Shown one piece after another: positions 1-9,359 of a DNA stretch of 64,000 nt; position 1 is the first letter of the stretch; every line of letters starts with the position of its first letter. The translations under genes and the position numbers were made by a program. Source of the stretch: Desulfobacter sp. (lineage in GTDB: Bacteria; Desulfobacterota; Desulfobacteria; Desulfobacterales; Desulfobacteraceae). The notes beneath the pieces are model-generated. The model saw only the letters and a program-made list of their open reading frames with translations, was not told the origin of the DNA and made no database searches. The stretch spans positions 310,001-374,000 of the forward strand of contig CP054838.1 in the NCBI GenBank assembly GCA_028768545.1, written 5' to 3'.

Positions 1-697
1 CAAAATGTTTGCCTTGCTCCTGAAGCAGGTCAAATTCTTTATGGGATTGATATCCACGATCCATAACACCTGTTTGCCCCTTGGAAAGTATTTTGGGAAC
101 AAAAGTGCGTTCAGCGCCGTTGCCTTCAGTCAAAAAGATTTTGTTTGGGATTCCGTGATTAATGTCAAATCCGCAATGTACTTTGGCTTTTTTACTTCCT
201 TTTCTGTAGTTCGCCCAGTGCATTGAAAGGACTGCATTTATGAGACTACCGTCAATGGAAACCAACTCTCCTAACTCGGCGTGTTCACCCGGATGACACT
301 CAAGAGCCTGTTTATAAAGATCCTCAAAGATAAATTGCAGTTGTTCGAGTCCCCTGTGATTGATGGCTTCACAGAAACTACTACGGCTGATACCACCGTT
401 TGGCGCAATATTTTCTTTAGCAAAAACATTCTCCTTGAGATCCTGAATTAAATGTCGGGCAGACTTGTGCTCCTGAAGATGGAAATAAACTAAAGCATTT
501 ATCTGGTCTTCGAATGTCATTTTTAAAGGGCGGTCTCCTCGAGATTGTAATTCCGGTGCTTTTGAAAGTGACTTTATCAGAGGGCACCTGAAATTGTCAA
601 AGTTCAGGGACCGTAGTTGTTTTTTAGGGACTGAGATGTGCGTCATTTGAGCTCCTTGAGTTAAATTTTCAAGGCGCACAAAAATTTTTACGCACAT
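1..697 (-). CDS. IS4-family transposase, N-terminal part (C-terminus outside window)
   Basis: DDE transposase that moves the surrounding IS4-type element. The start (ATG at 697-695) and the readable protein match the 406-residue transposase at 51725-52945. The visible part covers the N-terminal region and the first catalytic Asp segment (VSIDGSLINA). The YREK region lies beyond position 1. No disruption is seen in the visible part. Confidence 0.9.
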   Translation of the reverse strand, partial: MCVKIFVRLENLTQGAQMTHISVPKKQLRSLNFDNFRCPLIKSLSKAPELQSRGDRPLKMTFEDQINALVYFHLQEHKSARHLIQDLKENVFAKENIAPNGGISRSSFCEAINHRGLEQLQFIFEDLYKQALECHPGEHAELGELVSIDGSLINAVLSMHWANYRKGSKKAKVHCGFDINHGIPNKIFLTEGNGAERTFVPKILSKGQTGVMDRGYQSHKEFDLLQEQGKHF

Positions 698-774
698 TTG
701 TCAACACAAAACAGACTGTTTTTTCAATGATTTTAGATGCTTTTTATATGCAACAACCTAACCGGACACTACTG
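1..774 (-). mobile_element. IS4-family element, copy 1 (cut by window edge)
   Basis: Nearly identical to positions 52249-53022 of the complete copy in this window; I noted two base differences, for example CCGTTTGG here and CCGTCTGG there. The outer end carries the terminal repeat CCTAACCGGACACTACTG, ending at 774. The other end lies outside the window, so the target duplication cannot be checked. Confidence 0.93.
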
Positions 775-874
775 ATAATTTATAGGACCTTGTATTATTT
801 TCACCTTTAATAAATATTATGAAAAAATTCAGAGCCTGATTATCATCAAAATTCTGGGCCTGGAAAAAGAATCC

Positions 875-2707
875 ATGGAGAGCCTGTTATTCTGGCGGAT
901 CCACATTCTTTTTTCCATCCTCTTTGTCGGGGTCTTTCTTGGGTTTGTGGCCCTGATCATCGTGATGCCCATGTTTTTGGAAAGACAATTATGGGGGCTT
1001 TTGGCTGCCGACACAGGGCTATGGGGACTTGGCCTGGTCCTTTTGGCTGTCCCTGGCATCAGTTTCAGGGTCAGGACAATCCTGTCTCTTTTGGGTGTTT
1101 ACAGTTTAGCCCTTGTGATCATTATCAATGTGGGGTTGTTGAGCGGCGGTCCTGCCGCCCTTTTTGCCTTTTCCGTATTGTGCGGGGTGTTACTCGGGTA
1201 TCGGGCAGCCCTCTTGTCCGTGGTCCTGAATGCTGTCACCCTTTGCCTGTTTGCCGCTCTGACCACCCAGGGCAGTCTGGAAACCGTTTCTGCCTTTTTT
1301 GATTCCCCTTTTTTGATGGTGACCTCCGGGGCCACCTTTATTTTTTTAAATGCAATGGCTGCACTCTCTGTTTCGGTTCTGCTCAGGGGGGTGGTGCTGA
1401 GCAATAAAAAGGAAAAACAGCTGAGCGCCTCGCTTACGGATGAGACCCGAAAGCTTATGGAAACCCGGGATATTCTGGAAAAGGAGATTCAAAAGCACAG
1501 ACTCACAGAAGAGGCGCTCTACGAAAGTGAACAAAAATATCGGCATCTGTTTAACCTGGCCCCTGCCGGGATGTATGAGATTGATTTTACAAACTTTTGT
1601 TTTGTCGAGGTAAATCAGCTTTTGTGTGATTTTTCAGGGTATTCCCGTGAAGAATTTCTGGCCATGAATCCCATGGATTTTTTAAAAGAAGAAGACAAGC
1701 TCAAATTTATTTTAAGGTACGAAGAACTAAAAAAGGGCCAAATTGACAATACTGAACAGGAGTATAATATCATTATGCCGGACGGCAGGGAGTTAACCGT
1801 GGCGCTGAGCAATGATTATCTCTATACAAACGGGGAATTAAAAGGGGCAAGGGTGGTGGTCCATGACCTTACCCGGCGGAAAAAAATAGAGGAGATGATG
1901 GTCCAGTCCGAGAAGATGATGTCCGTGGGCGGGCTTGCCGCGGGCATGGCCCATGAGATCAACAATCCTCTGGCCGGCATCCTTCAAAATGCCCAGGTGA
2001 TTGAAAATCGTCTGATCCGGGATCTGCCTGCAAACCATTCTGCTGCCTCGGCCCTTGGTACATCCATGGATGTCATCAAAGAATTTATGGAAGAACGGGG
2101 GATATTGGACCAGCTTTCACGGATCAGGGAAGCCGGCAACAGGGCGGCCCGGGTCGTTGACAATATGCTCAGTTTTGCAAGAAAGGAAAATGCCTCTAAA
2201 AATGGGCATAGCCTGGGCGCATTGATTGATTCAACCATTCACCTGGCAGAAAACGATTATACCCAGGCCTCCAATTACGATTTTCGTCAGATCGATTTGG
2301 TAAAGGAATATGCGCCTGATATCCCGGATGTCTGGTGTGAAAGGTCCAAGATCCAGCAGGTGCTCCTTAATATTATAAAAAACGGGTACGATGCCATGTC
2401 ATCGGCCGGTACAGAACATCCCCAACTCATTTTCCGGCTTAAAGCCCGGACAGGGATGGCTGTATTGGAGATTGTCGACAATGGTCCGGGGATGTCGCCC
2501 GGGGTTCAGAAGCGTATTTTTGAACCTTTTTTTACGACCAAAAAAGTGGGTGTGGGCACGGGCTTGGGCCTTTCTGTCTCCTATTTTATCGTTGTGGAAG
2601 ACCATGAAGGAGAACTCTTTGTTGACTCGGCACCCGGAAAGGGCAGTTGTTTTGTGGTCAAACTTCCCCTGGTCGGCACTGCCATGACGTCTGGTCAAAA
2701 AATTTAG
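875..2707 (+). CDS. Membrane PAS sensor histidine kinase
   Basis: A 610-residue sensor kinase. About five or six hydrophobic segments fill residues 1-180, followed by a short coiled linker, a PAS domain (about 220-340, starting near ESEQKYRHLFNLAP), a HisKA dimerisation domain with the phospho-acceptor His in GMAHEINNPLAG, and an HATPase domain with N box (NIIKNGYDAM), G1 (DNGPGM) and G2 (GTGLGLSVS). It should phosphorylate a response regulator that is not adjacent. The same frame stays open upstream to 779, almost to the IS4 end at 774, and no good ribosome binding site precedes ATG 875. The native N-terminus may therefore have been trimmed by the insertion. Signal and partner are unknown. 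Confidence 0.85.
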   Translation: MESLLFWRIHILFSILFVGVFLGFVALIIVMPMFLERQLWGLLAADTGLWGLGLVLLAVPGISFRVRTILSLLGVYSLALVIIINVGLLSGGPAALFAFSVLCGVLLGYRAALLSVVLNAVTLCLFAALTTQGSLETVSAFFDSPFLMVTSGATFIFLNAMAALSVSVLLRGVVLSNKKEKQLSASLTDETRKLMETRDILEKEIQKHRLTEEALYESEQKYRHLFNLAPAGMYEIDFTNFCFVEVNQLLCDFSGYSREEFLAMNPMDFLKEEDKLKFILRYEELKKGQIDNTEQEYNIIMPDGRELTVALSNDYLYTNGELKGARVVVHDLTRRKKIEEMMVQSEKMMSVGGLAAGMAHEINNPLAGILQNAQVIENRLIRDLPANHSAASALGTSMDVIKEFMEERGILDQLSRIREAGNRAARVVDNMLSFARKENASKNGHSLGALIDSTIHLAENDYTQASNYDFRQIDLVKEYAPDIPDVWCERSKIQQVLLNIIKNGYDAMSSAGTEHPQLIFRLKARTGMAVLEIVDNGPGMSPGVQKRIFEPFFTTKKVGVGTGLGLSVSYFIVVEDHEGELFVDSAPGKGSCFVVKLPLVGTAMTSGQKI

Positions 2708-2791
2708 CCTGATTTTTTTTTGACCGTTTCAAAAGTACAAATTGTCACCCTTCGGGCGAATCGATTCGTGAATTATGCGGGTTGGATTTTT

Positions 2792-3178
2792 TTATTTTTG
2801 ATGGTCCCGGTCCAGGTGAAAATTAACCCAGGAGCTGGTTTTGTTTAGCTCCCAGTTCCGGGGCGGGACATTTTTTTCCATGAATTGTTCCAGCCTGCCG
2901 GCCTGGTTGAGACGGTCATAGGCCCTGATCCATATACATTTTTTATCGGGATAGACTTCGCAGAATCCATTCCTGCTGCCCCCGCAGGGGCCGTTTCGGG
3001 TATGTTTGGGGCATTGGGATTCAGGGCAGAGAAATCCCGCATGCTGGATGGCGCAGTCCCCGCAGCTCTGGCAGGACAAAAGACTCATCTTTACAGGATT
3101 TTCAAGGCAGCATTTCAATATCCAGGTTTTATCCTGATCCTCCAGAAATTGGGCCAGTTTTCTATAGGCAGGCGCCAA
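2792..3178 (-). CDS. MetV-like zinc domain (C-terminal part of MTHFR, out of frame)
   Basis: 128 residues matching the C-terminal domain found on methylenetetrahydrofolate reductases of acetogens and sulfate reducers. It is Cys-rich, with CQSCGDCAIQHAGFLCPES and CPKHTRNGPCGG as the recognisable segments. The first codon is TTG and lies inside the metF reading frame. The frame is open further upstream and reads ILNTAHTLFFDKKNT before this point, which looks like natural linker to this domain. I infer that 2792-4281 was one fused protein with a one-base shift near 3217-3232. Separate overlapping metF and metV genes are the alternative. Confidence 0.7.
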   Translation of the reverse strand: MAPAYRKLAQFLEDQDKTWILKCCLENPVKMSLLSCQSCGDCAIQHAGFLCPESQCPKHTRNGPCGGSRNGFCEVYPDKKCIWIRAYDRLNQAGRLEQFMEKNVPPRNWELNKTSSWVNFHLDRDHQK

Positions 3179-4281
3179 GGTATTTTTTTTATCAAAAAAT
3201 AAGGTGTGGGCGGTATTGAGTATAGATAGGGAAGGTGTTCCAGAACACGGGCTTTGATGCCCGGGCTGTTCCTGGGAGCGCCGTTGGCGGAGGTGGTGTT
3301 GTCATAGTAATAATGGGCATTTTTTTGTTTTGCCGAAAATTCACTGAGATATTTGGGCCAGTCATCCTGGATCTCTTCCATCCGGTTGAGGATGGCCCCA
3401 ATGGTATTAAAATCTTTGTGGACCCCGCCGATGTGAATGCCCCGGTAGCCAAATCCCTTGAGGACCACCCCCAGCCTTGCGGCCCGTTCTATGCCGGCCT
3501 TGATGCCTTCTTTGGGGTCTTTCCATTCCAATACCACCTGGTTGTACAGTGCATCTGAAACATAGGCTCCGGGCACCCGGCCCATGTTCATGGCCTTGGC
3601 CGCCCTGGGGCTGAGCATGTAAACCGATGCCATCATGGGGATGTGGCTGTGGTTTTCATTGTGAAACCGGATAAGTTCGTTGAACTTGTTGATATCATAG
3701 CCCAGCTGGGTAATGACAAAGGTGGCGCCGGCTTGAAGTTTTTTATTCAGTTTTTTGTATTGGGCCAGGCATTCGGCTTCCTGGGTTTTAAAGGGGGAAA
3801 CCCCGCATCCGGCAAAAAAAGGTTCAGGATCCCCCAGGGCCAGGAGCCGGTCGCTCAATTTTTTGATCATGGCACTCAAGAGTACGGAGTCCAGGTCAAA
3901 CACGGGTGCGCCCCTGCCGCCGAATCCTTTGCCGCTATAGTCTCCTGTCAGGCATAATATGCTTTTCATGCCCATGCGGGCCAGTTGAAGTGCCCGGCTT
4001 TCCATGCCCACCCGGTTCATATCCCGGCAGGTAAAGTGAACGATCACATCCAGGCCGTATTTGAAAATTTCATATCCCAGAACATCCGGAGACAGGGAGG
4101 GGTTGCCTCCGGGGTTGTCTGTGATGGATACGGCAGAAATCCTGCCGTCGGCAAAGGCGTCTTTTGCAATGCCCACCAGGGTGTCTGTGGTTCGCCCAAA
4201 AGATTCCCGTCCCGGCACCAGCTCAAGGGTGACCACAAAATTTTTAGGATCCATCAACTCTTCACTGAAGATGCGCAGCAT
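3115..4281 (-). CDS. metF: 5,10-methylenetetrahydrofolate reductase, catalytic domain
   Basis: TIM-barrel MetF family protein reducing 5,10-methylene-THF to 5-methyl-THF, for methionine synthesis or the methyl branch of the Wood-Ljungdahl pathway. Family features include the N-terminal VTLELVPGRESFGRTTD, the central FCITGDYSG-like loop (SILCLTGDYSGKGFGGRG) and FVITQLGYDINKF. The ATG at 4281 is preceded by AAGGAG. The last 30 or so residues (from about SIPPTPYF) look like frameshifted reading of the linker to the MetV-like domain encoded at 2792-3178, so the annotated C-terminus is probably wrong. Confidence 0.88.
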   Translation of the reverse strand: MLRIFSEELMDPKNFVVTLELVPGRESFGRTTDTLVGIAKDAFADGRISAVSITDNPGGNPSLSPDVLGYEIFKYGLDVIVHFTCRDMNRVGMESRALQLARMGMKSILCLTGDYSGKGFGGRGAPVFDLDSVLLSAMIKKLSDRLLALGDPEPFFAGCGVSPFKTQEAECLAQYKKLNKKLQAGATFVITQLGYDINKFNELIRFHNENHSHIPMMASVYMLSPRAAKAMNMGRVPGAYVSDALYNQVVLEWKDPKEGIKAGIERAARLGVVLKGFGYRGIHIGGVHKDFNTIGAILNRMEEIQDDWPKYLSEFSAKQKNAHYYYDNTTSANGAPRNSPGIKARVLEHLPYLYSIPPTPYFLIKKIPWRLPIENWPNFWRIRIKPGY

Positions 4282-4425
4282 GGAAAGTCTCCTTGTCAGG
4301 TGCCAAAGCCCTTATCATAGGCTTCCCAAAAAGTGGGTTTAATGGGGTGATTATATATTAATTTATACGTCTGGGCCTTTTTTTTCAAGCAAAGAAATTT
4401 TTGAAAAGCTTGTTCCTCGGGTCTA

Positions 4426-5784
4426 TCAAGCCTTGACCAAATTCCTGATCCATTTTTTTGAAAAAAACCGGGGCAGGCCGATTATTAGTTTGAAAAGTTC
4501 TTCTGCGGCAATCAGGGCCATGACCCAATAGACGGGAAGGTCCAGGTAAAACGCGGCAAAAAAGGCCATGGGAACCCCAATGCACCAGACCCCTGTGAGG
4601 TCCAGTAAAAAACCGAACCTGGTATCTCCTCCGCCCCTGAGCACAGAGACCACATTGGTGAAATTGGTGGTTTTTGCCCAGAGAATGAGGCCTGACACCA
4701 GCATGAGATAATGGGCATTTTCATAGGTGCCAGGGGAAATCTTATAGAATCCCAGGATAAAATCCCGGGAAAGAATCATTAAAAGTCCTGCCCCCAGAGC
4801 CATGATCAGCTGGGCAATCAAGAGGAATTGCCCATAGGCATAGGCTGTTTTTTTATTTCCGGCACCAATGCTGTTGCCGATCATGATGGATCCGCCGTGG
4901 AAAATTCCGAAAAAGGGGATGAACATGAATTCCTCAATGGTGGAAACGATATTCACGGCCGCAATGGATTCCGTACCTATTCTGGCATAGACCAGCTTGT
5001 ACATGGAAACACCCGTGACCCAGAACAATTCATTGAGAAACACGGGCCAGCAGGTGGCCAATACCCGTCTTAAAAAGAGGATGTCAAAACTGAACATCTC
5101 CTTGAATCCTGCGGCCAGAGGATACTTTTTTTTGTAAACAATGGTGATGATGACCAGGCCTTCAAGGATTTTTGCCGTGCAGGTAGCAATGGCCGCCCCT
5201 TTGACCCCAAGGGCGGGAAACCCGAAATGACCAAAGATGAGCGCATAGTTCAGAAAAATATTCAGGATCACCGCAACCATGGAGGAGATTATGGGCACCA
5301 TTGCAAATCCCATACTTCTCAGATTGGACATGAGAGAAAAAATGGTGGCGGACACGGCAAAGGCAATGCCGACAATTTTCAGATACCCTGCCCCCAGAAG
5401 AACCACTTGGGGGTCTGTGGAAAATAAAGAGATCAGTTGAGTAGGGAAAAACAAGGCCCCCACAGAGAAAAGCAAAGAGACCGCCACCCCGGCCAGAATG
5501 CCCATGCCGGACAATTGCTTGATCCGGCTCAACTCTTTTTTGCCCCAGTACTGGGCCGTGAAAATGGAGACCCCTGAATGGATTCCGTACTGGATCACAA
5601 TGAACATGAAAACAAATTGATTGGCAATGCCTACGGCGGCAATGGCGGTTTCATTGAGCTGGCCGATCATGAGAATATCAATGGTGCTCATGGAACAGGT
5701 CAAAAGGTTCTGCAATGAAATGGGCAGGGCCAGGGTGAGGAGTAATCCTAAAAATGTTTTTTGGTGCTGTCCTGAGGAGATCAT
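4426..5784 (-). CDS. MATE family multidrug/drug-metabolite exporter
   Basis: 452 residues in about 12 membrane segments arranged as two related halves, the usual size and layout of MATE (MatE) cation-coupled antiporters of the inner membrane. The N-terminal pattern LALPISLQNLLTCSMSTIDI and the MIGQLN loop fit the family. The substrate cannot be told from sequence. It is a single gene, divergent from rubrerythrin and tail-to-head with metF, with no obvious operon partner. The start is supported only by a weak purine-rich stretch. Confidence 0.9.
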   Translation of the reverse strand: MISSGQHQKTFLGLLLTLALPISLQNLLTCSMSTIDILMIGQLNETAIAAVGIANQFVFMFIVIQYGIHSGVSIFTAQYWGKKELSRIKQLSGMGILAGVAVSLLFSVGALFFPTQLISLFSTDPQVVLLGAGYLKIVGIAFAVSATIFSLMSNLRSMGFAMVPIISSMVAVILNIFLNYALIFGHFGFPALGVKGAAIATCTAKILEGLVIITIVYKKKYPLAAGFKEMFSFDILFLRRVLATCWPVFLNELFWVTGVSMYKLVYARIGTESIAAVNIVSTIEEFMFIPFFGIFHGGSIMIGNSIGAGNKKTAYAYGQFLLIAQLIMALGAGLLMILSRDFILGFYKISPGTYENAHYLMLVSGLILWAKTTNFTNVVSVLRGGGDTRFGFLLDLTGVWCIGVPMAFFAAFYLDLPVYWVMALIAAEELFKLIIGLPRFFSKKWIRNLVKA

Positions 5785-5889
5785 TATCTTCTTGGCCCTT
5801 TTAAACGGATGGGTATCTTTACAGGGAAAATTGATTCAATGGTCTATACCAGACCCGGGCCTGTTTTTCCACTCAAACAAATATCTTTC

Positions 5890-5920
5890 TTGACATAAAG
5901 CCTGAAAATCCTGGTATAGT
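5890..5920 (+). promoter_or_regulatory. Possible sigma-70 promoter of rubrerythrin
   Basis: TTGACA at 5890-5895 is followed by GGTATAGT at 5913-5920. The spacing is 17 nt to GGTATA or 19 nt to TATAGT. It lies about 85 nt upstream of the rubrerythrin ATG in the gap after the divergent MATE gene. This is a consensus match only. Confidence 0.4.
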
Positions 5921-6005
5921 TGGTCGTGTCTTTGGAAAATCAAGTTCTTTTTAACTCAACTATAACCTATTATTTTTTTGTATTGTAAAAAGGAGATAAG
6001 AAATT

Positions 6006-6506
6006 ATGGGAACCATGGAAAATTTAGCCGCTGCATTTGCAGGTGAAAGCCAGGCCAATCGTAAATATCTTGCCTTTGCCGCCAAGGCTGAAAAAGAAGG
6101 CTTTGCCCAGGTGGGTAAATTGTTCAGGGCCGCAGCCGAGGCTGAAACCATTCATGCCCACGCACATCTTTGGGCCATGGGAGGGATTAATTCCACCCTT
6201 GAAAATCTTGAAGCCGCGGTTGAAGGCGAGGCCCATGAATTCAAGGAGATGTATCCAAAATTTCTGGCCACGGCCCAAGAAGAGGGCAATAAAAAGGCTG
6301 TGGTTTCCTTTAAAAACGCCATGCCCGTGGAAGAGACCCACCATGGACTTTATCTTAAGGCCCTGGATGCGGTAAAAGCAGGCAAAGACCTTGATGAATC
6401 CGGTATTCACATCTGTCCTGTCTGCGGGCATACCGTGGATGCGGGTGTGCCTGATACCTGTCCTGTATGCAATGTGCCGGGTAAAAAATTTATTGAAATT
6501 TCATAG
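6006..6506 (+). CDS. Rubrerythrin
   Basis: 166-residue cytoplasmic peroxide-reducing protein of anaerobes. The N-terminal ferritin-like diiron domain shows the typical glutamate pattern (AFAGESQANRKY; EAETIHAHAH). The C-terminal rubredoxin-type iron site is CPVCG followed by CPVCN. Length and domain order are canonical. The ATG follows AAGGAG. It is probably monocistronic, with a TTGACA-type promoter upstream. A role in oxidative-stress defence is inferred from the family. Confidence 0.96.
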   Translation: MGTMENLAAAFAGESQANRKYLAFAAKAEKEGFAQVGKLFRAAAEAETIHAHAHLWAMGGINSTLENLEAAVEGEAHEFKEMYPKFLATAQEEGNKKAVVSFKNAMPVEETHHGLYLKALDAVKAGKDLDESGIHICPVCGHTVDAGVPDTCPVCNVPGKKFIEIS

Positions 6507-6611
6507 CCATGGGCCGGGAACAAAAAAGTTTCAGTTCTTTGGGACCTGTTTGATTCCTTAGCCTGCTGTGCAAGCGTTCAAGTTGTGAATTCAAGTCAAG
6601 GATAGATTATT

Positions 6612-7607
6612 ATGGGCTGGAAAATAGAGTCAAAAATAGAAGAGATTCTGGATAAATCCATGGATGACGGCATTACCCGGTCTGATGCCCTGGAACTGAT
6701 CCATCTGGATCTGCATTCAAAGGAAACATACGCCCTCATGGAAACGGCAGACCGGCTCTCCCGTCAGACCTTCGGCAGCAAGGGGGAAAATCATCTTCAC
6801 ATCGGGGTGAACGTTGAGCCCTGCCCCCTTAACTGCCGGTTTTGTTCCCTGACCCGTGAGGCCGGCATATTCACCCAAAAAGTTGAATTTGAGAGAGAGC
6901 AGATTCTTGACTGGGCAAGGACGGCTGAAGCAAAAGGGGCAGATGCCCTGAATCTGATGACCACAGGGACCTATTCTTTTAAAAAGCTTCTTGATTTGGG
7001 GCGATTGCTTAAAAAAACAGTCTCCACCCCTTTGGTGGCCAATACCCGGGATATCTCCCGTCAGGAGGGGGAAAAACTTTTAGAGGCAGGGTTTGTCGGG
7101 GCCTATCATGCCGTCCGTTTGGGCGAGGGCAAAGATACCCCTTTGAAAAGGGAAAAACGGATTCAGACCATTTCCACATTCAAGGATGTGGGCCTTAAAT
7201 GGATGAACTGCGTTGAACCTGTGGGGCCTGAACACGAAGCTCAGGAGATTGTGGACCTCATGTTTCTGGCAAGGGAGTATGAGGCCACCTACTCCGGGGT
7301 GATGCGGCGGGTGAATTTTCCGGGCAGTCCCATGGAAAAGTTCGGGATGATCACAGAGTTTGAAATGGCAAGGCTTGTGGCGGTGAGCCGTCTGGTCATG
7401 GGCCGGGTGCCCAGGGCCCATTGTACCCATGAACCCCATACCGCATCCCTGACGGCCGGTGCCAATCTCTTTTTTCCGGAAAAGGGATCCAGCCCCAGAG
7501 ATTGCAAAGAAGATACGGGAAAGGGCCGGGCCCTGGACATTCCTGAATGCCAAAGATTCTTCTGGGAAACCGGATGGGATCCAAATTTGCCTTCAAATTG
7601 TTTTTAA
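6612..7607 (+). CDS. Radical SAM protein, BioB-like
   Basis: 331 residues. The radical SAM cluster motif is CPLNCRFC at about residues 71-78 (Cys71, Cys75, Cys78), set in an HIGVNVEPCPLNCRFCSL context resembling biotin synthase-type (BioB/HydE/ThiH-like) enzymes. The middle is a TIM-barrel sequence with GTYSFK and AYHAVRLGEG segments. The C-terminus is Cys-containing and not diagnostic. The reaction is unknown. A substrate-binding protein gene follows 37 nt later on the same strand, so it may belong with the transporter at 7645-10180. Confidence 0.8.
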   Translation: MGWKIESKIEEILDKSMDDGITRSDALELIHLDLHSKETYALMETADRLSRQTFGSKGENHLHIGVNVEPCPLNCRFCSLTREAGIFTQKVEFEREQILDWARTAEAKGADALNLMTTGTYSFKKLLDLGRLLKKTVSTPLVANTRDISRQEGEKLLEAGFVGAYHAVRLGEGKDTPLKREKRIQTISTFKDVGLKWMNCVEPVGPEHEAQEIVDLMFLAREYEATYSGVMRRVNFPGSPMEKFGMITEFEMARLVAVSRLVMGRVPRAHCTHEPHTASLTAGANLFFPEKGSSPRDCKEDTGKGRALDIPECQRFFWETGWDPNLPSNCF

Positions 7608-7644
7608 CCTGGAACAGGATGCCTAAAAATTAAGGATGTGGGGT

Positions 7645-8589
7645 ATGAAATATCTGTTAAAGGGGTTGATATGTCTGGCAGGAATTTCTCTGGCCGGACC
7701 CTCTTTGGCCCTGGCCTTTAATGTCGGGACCTGGAAGACGGCCCAGACCATCCAGCCGTTTTATTATCACCAATTTGCCCCAAACAGGGTTAAGGTGTTT
7801 TCCTTTACCAATCCGGCAGACCAGAAAACCGCACTGCTGGCAGGGGACCTGGATATTTGCGGCACCACCCTGGCCCATGCGATTCATTCAGCCGCCTTGG
7901 GCCAGCCTGTGGTGGTTGTGGCCGCCCTGTGCAATAAATGCTCGGCCTTTGTGGTTCGCAAGAACGCCGGGATCAAACGGGTGGCGGATTTAAGGGGTAA
8001 AAAGATCGGGTATGTGCCCGGCACCATGCACGAGATCTTGCTCAGGGAGAGTCTGGTCCGGAACAATCTTTTACCGGAAAAGGATGTAAGGCTGACCCGG
8101 GTGGATTTTTTTGACATGGGCCTGGCCCTGGCCCGAGGAGGCATTGATGCCTTTGTTTCGGGGGAGCCTTTTCCCACCCTGGCCCTGGTCAAAGGGTATG
8201 GCCAGATTCTGTCCTACCCCTATTACGGAGACTCCATCGGCAGCATCAATGGAGGGATGCTGGTCAGCCAAAAGACCATTGAAAACCGTCCCGATCTTGT
8301 CTTAAAGATGGTCAGGGCCCATGCCAGGGCCACACAATTTTTGAAACAACATCCCGGTATCTGGCTGGAAAAGGCTGAATCTTTCGGCACGCCCATGACG
8401 GTTCTTGAAAAAGCCGCCCCCAATATGGAACTTGCCTGGGATATGGACAGGGATTTTATCCGGAAAACCAGGGCCTTGGGCGAGCGGATGCAGGCCCTGG
8501 GACTGATCAAAGACCAGCCAGATTACAGCCGGCTCTTTGATTTGAGTTTTGTGAACCAGATCCGAGAAGAAAAAGGCCAGGCTCAATGA
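7645..8589 (+). CDS. ABC transporter substrate-binding protein (NMT1/SsuA-like)
   Basis: Periplasmic binding protein of the NMT1/THI5, nitrate-sulfonate-taurine class. It has a signal peptide (MKYLLKGLICLAGISLAG, cleavage near LALA-FN) and the class segments GDLDICGTTLAHAI, DLRGKKIGYVPGT and DAFVSGEPFPTLAL. I chose ATG 7645 because AAGG lies 9 nt upstream; ATG 7636 is in frame but too close to it. The stop overlaps the permease start (ATGA at 8586), so it heads a three-gene importer operon. The ligand is unknown. Confidence 0.85.
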   Translation: MKYLLKGLICLAGISLAGPSLALAFNVGTWKTAQTIQPFYYHQFAPNRVKVFSFTNPADQKTALLAGDLDICGTTLAHAIHSAALGQPVVVVAALCNKCSAFVVRKNAGIKRVADLRGKKIGYVPGTMHEILLRESLVRNNLLPEKDVRLTRVDFFDMGLALARGGIDAFVSGEPFPTLALVKGYGQILSYPYYGDSIGSINGGMLVSQKTIENRPDLVLKMVRAHARATQFLKQHPGIWLEKAESFGTPMTVLEKAAPNMELAWDMDRDFIRKTRALGERMQALGLIKDQPDYSRLFDLSFVNQIREEKGQAQ

Positions 8590-9359
8590 AGCGTATTCTG
8601 CCCTGGATACTGCCTGGCAGCCTTTTAGGAGTCTGGTTCTTGGCGGGCTTTTTTTCCTGGATACCCGCCTATTTGCTTCCCCGTCCCTGGGAGGTGGCCG
8701 AGACCGCCGGAATTTATATTTTCGGCCCTCCAGGCCAGGGTCCCTACAGCGGGCGGTTTTTCATGGATGCTCTGGCCAGCTGCACCCGGGTGGCCCTTGG
8801 GTTTGGCCTGGCTGCCGCCTTGGGCCTGCCTTTGGGAATTTTGTCCGGACGGGTGGGCTGGGTGAGGCATTTTTTAGGTTCATGGGTGAACGGGTTAAGG
8901 GCGGTCCCCGGAATTACCTGGCTGCCTCTGGCCATGATCTGGTTCGGCATTGGATTAAAAACAACCCTTTTTCTGGTGGCCCTGGCCGGGTTTTTTCCCA
9001 TTTATCTCAACGCTGCCGCAGGGGCGGCCCAGGTGAATCCGGTACTGCTCCAGGCCGGAGCCATGATGGGGGTGGACCGGGTGAGAGGCACCTTTGCCAT
9101 TCTTCTCCCGGCGGCCATGCCCATGCTCGTAACCGGCCTGCGCCTGGGCCTGGGTATTTCCTGGGCTTACCTGGTGCTGGGGGAATTGTCCGGGGTGCCT
9201 GACGGCCTTGGTGCCGTGATCATGGATGCCAGGATGCTCGGACGGATCGACATGATCGTGGTGGGCATCATCATCATTGCTGTCATGGGCAGGATCAGCG
9301 ATCTTTTGCTCAAGAAGGGGCTGAAGTTTTGTTTTAAAAGTGCGGCAAGGATGACATGA
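8586..9359 (+). CDS. ABC transporter permease (SsuC/TauC type)
   Basis: 257-residue inner-membrane permease with about six hydrophobic segments and a BPD_transp_1 coupling loop (EAA-like region near AGAMMGVDRVRGTFAILLPAA). It overlaps the binding protein gene and the ATPase gene by 4 bp each, indicating translational coupling. It forms the channel of the importer encoded at 7645-10180. Confidence 0.88.
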   Translation: MKRILPWILPGSLLGVWFLAGFFSWIPAYLLPRPWEVAETAGIYIFGPPGQGPYSGRFFMDALASCTRVALGFGLAAALGLPLGILSGRVGWVRHFLGSWVNGLRAVPGITWLPLAMIWFGIGLKTTLFLVALAGFFPIYLNAAAGAAQVNPVLLQAGAMMGVDRVRGTFAILLPAAMPMLVTGLRLGLGISWAYLVLGELSGVPDGLGAVIMDARMLGRIDMIVVGIIIIAVMGRISDLLLKKGLKFCFKSAARMT

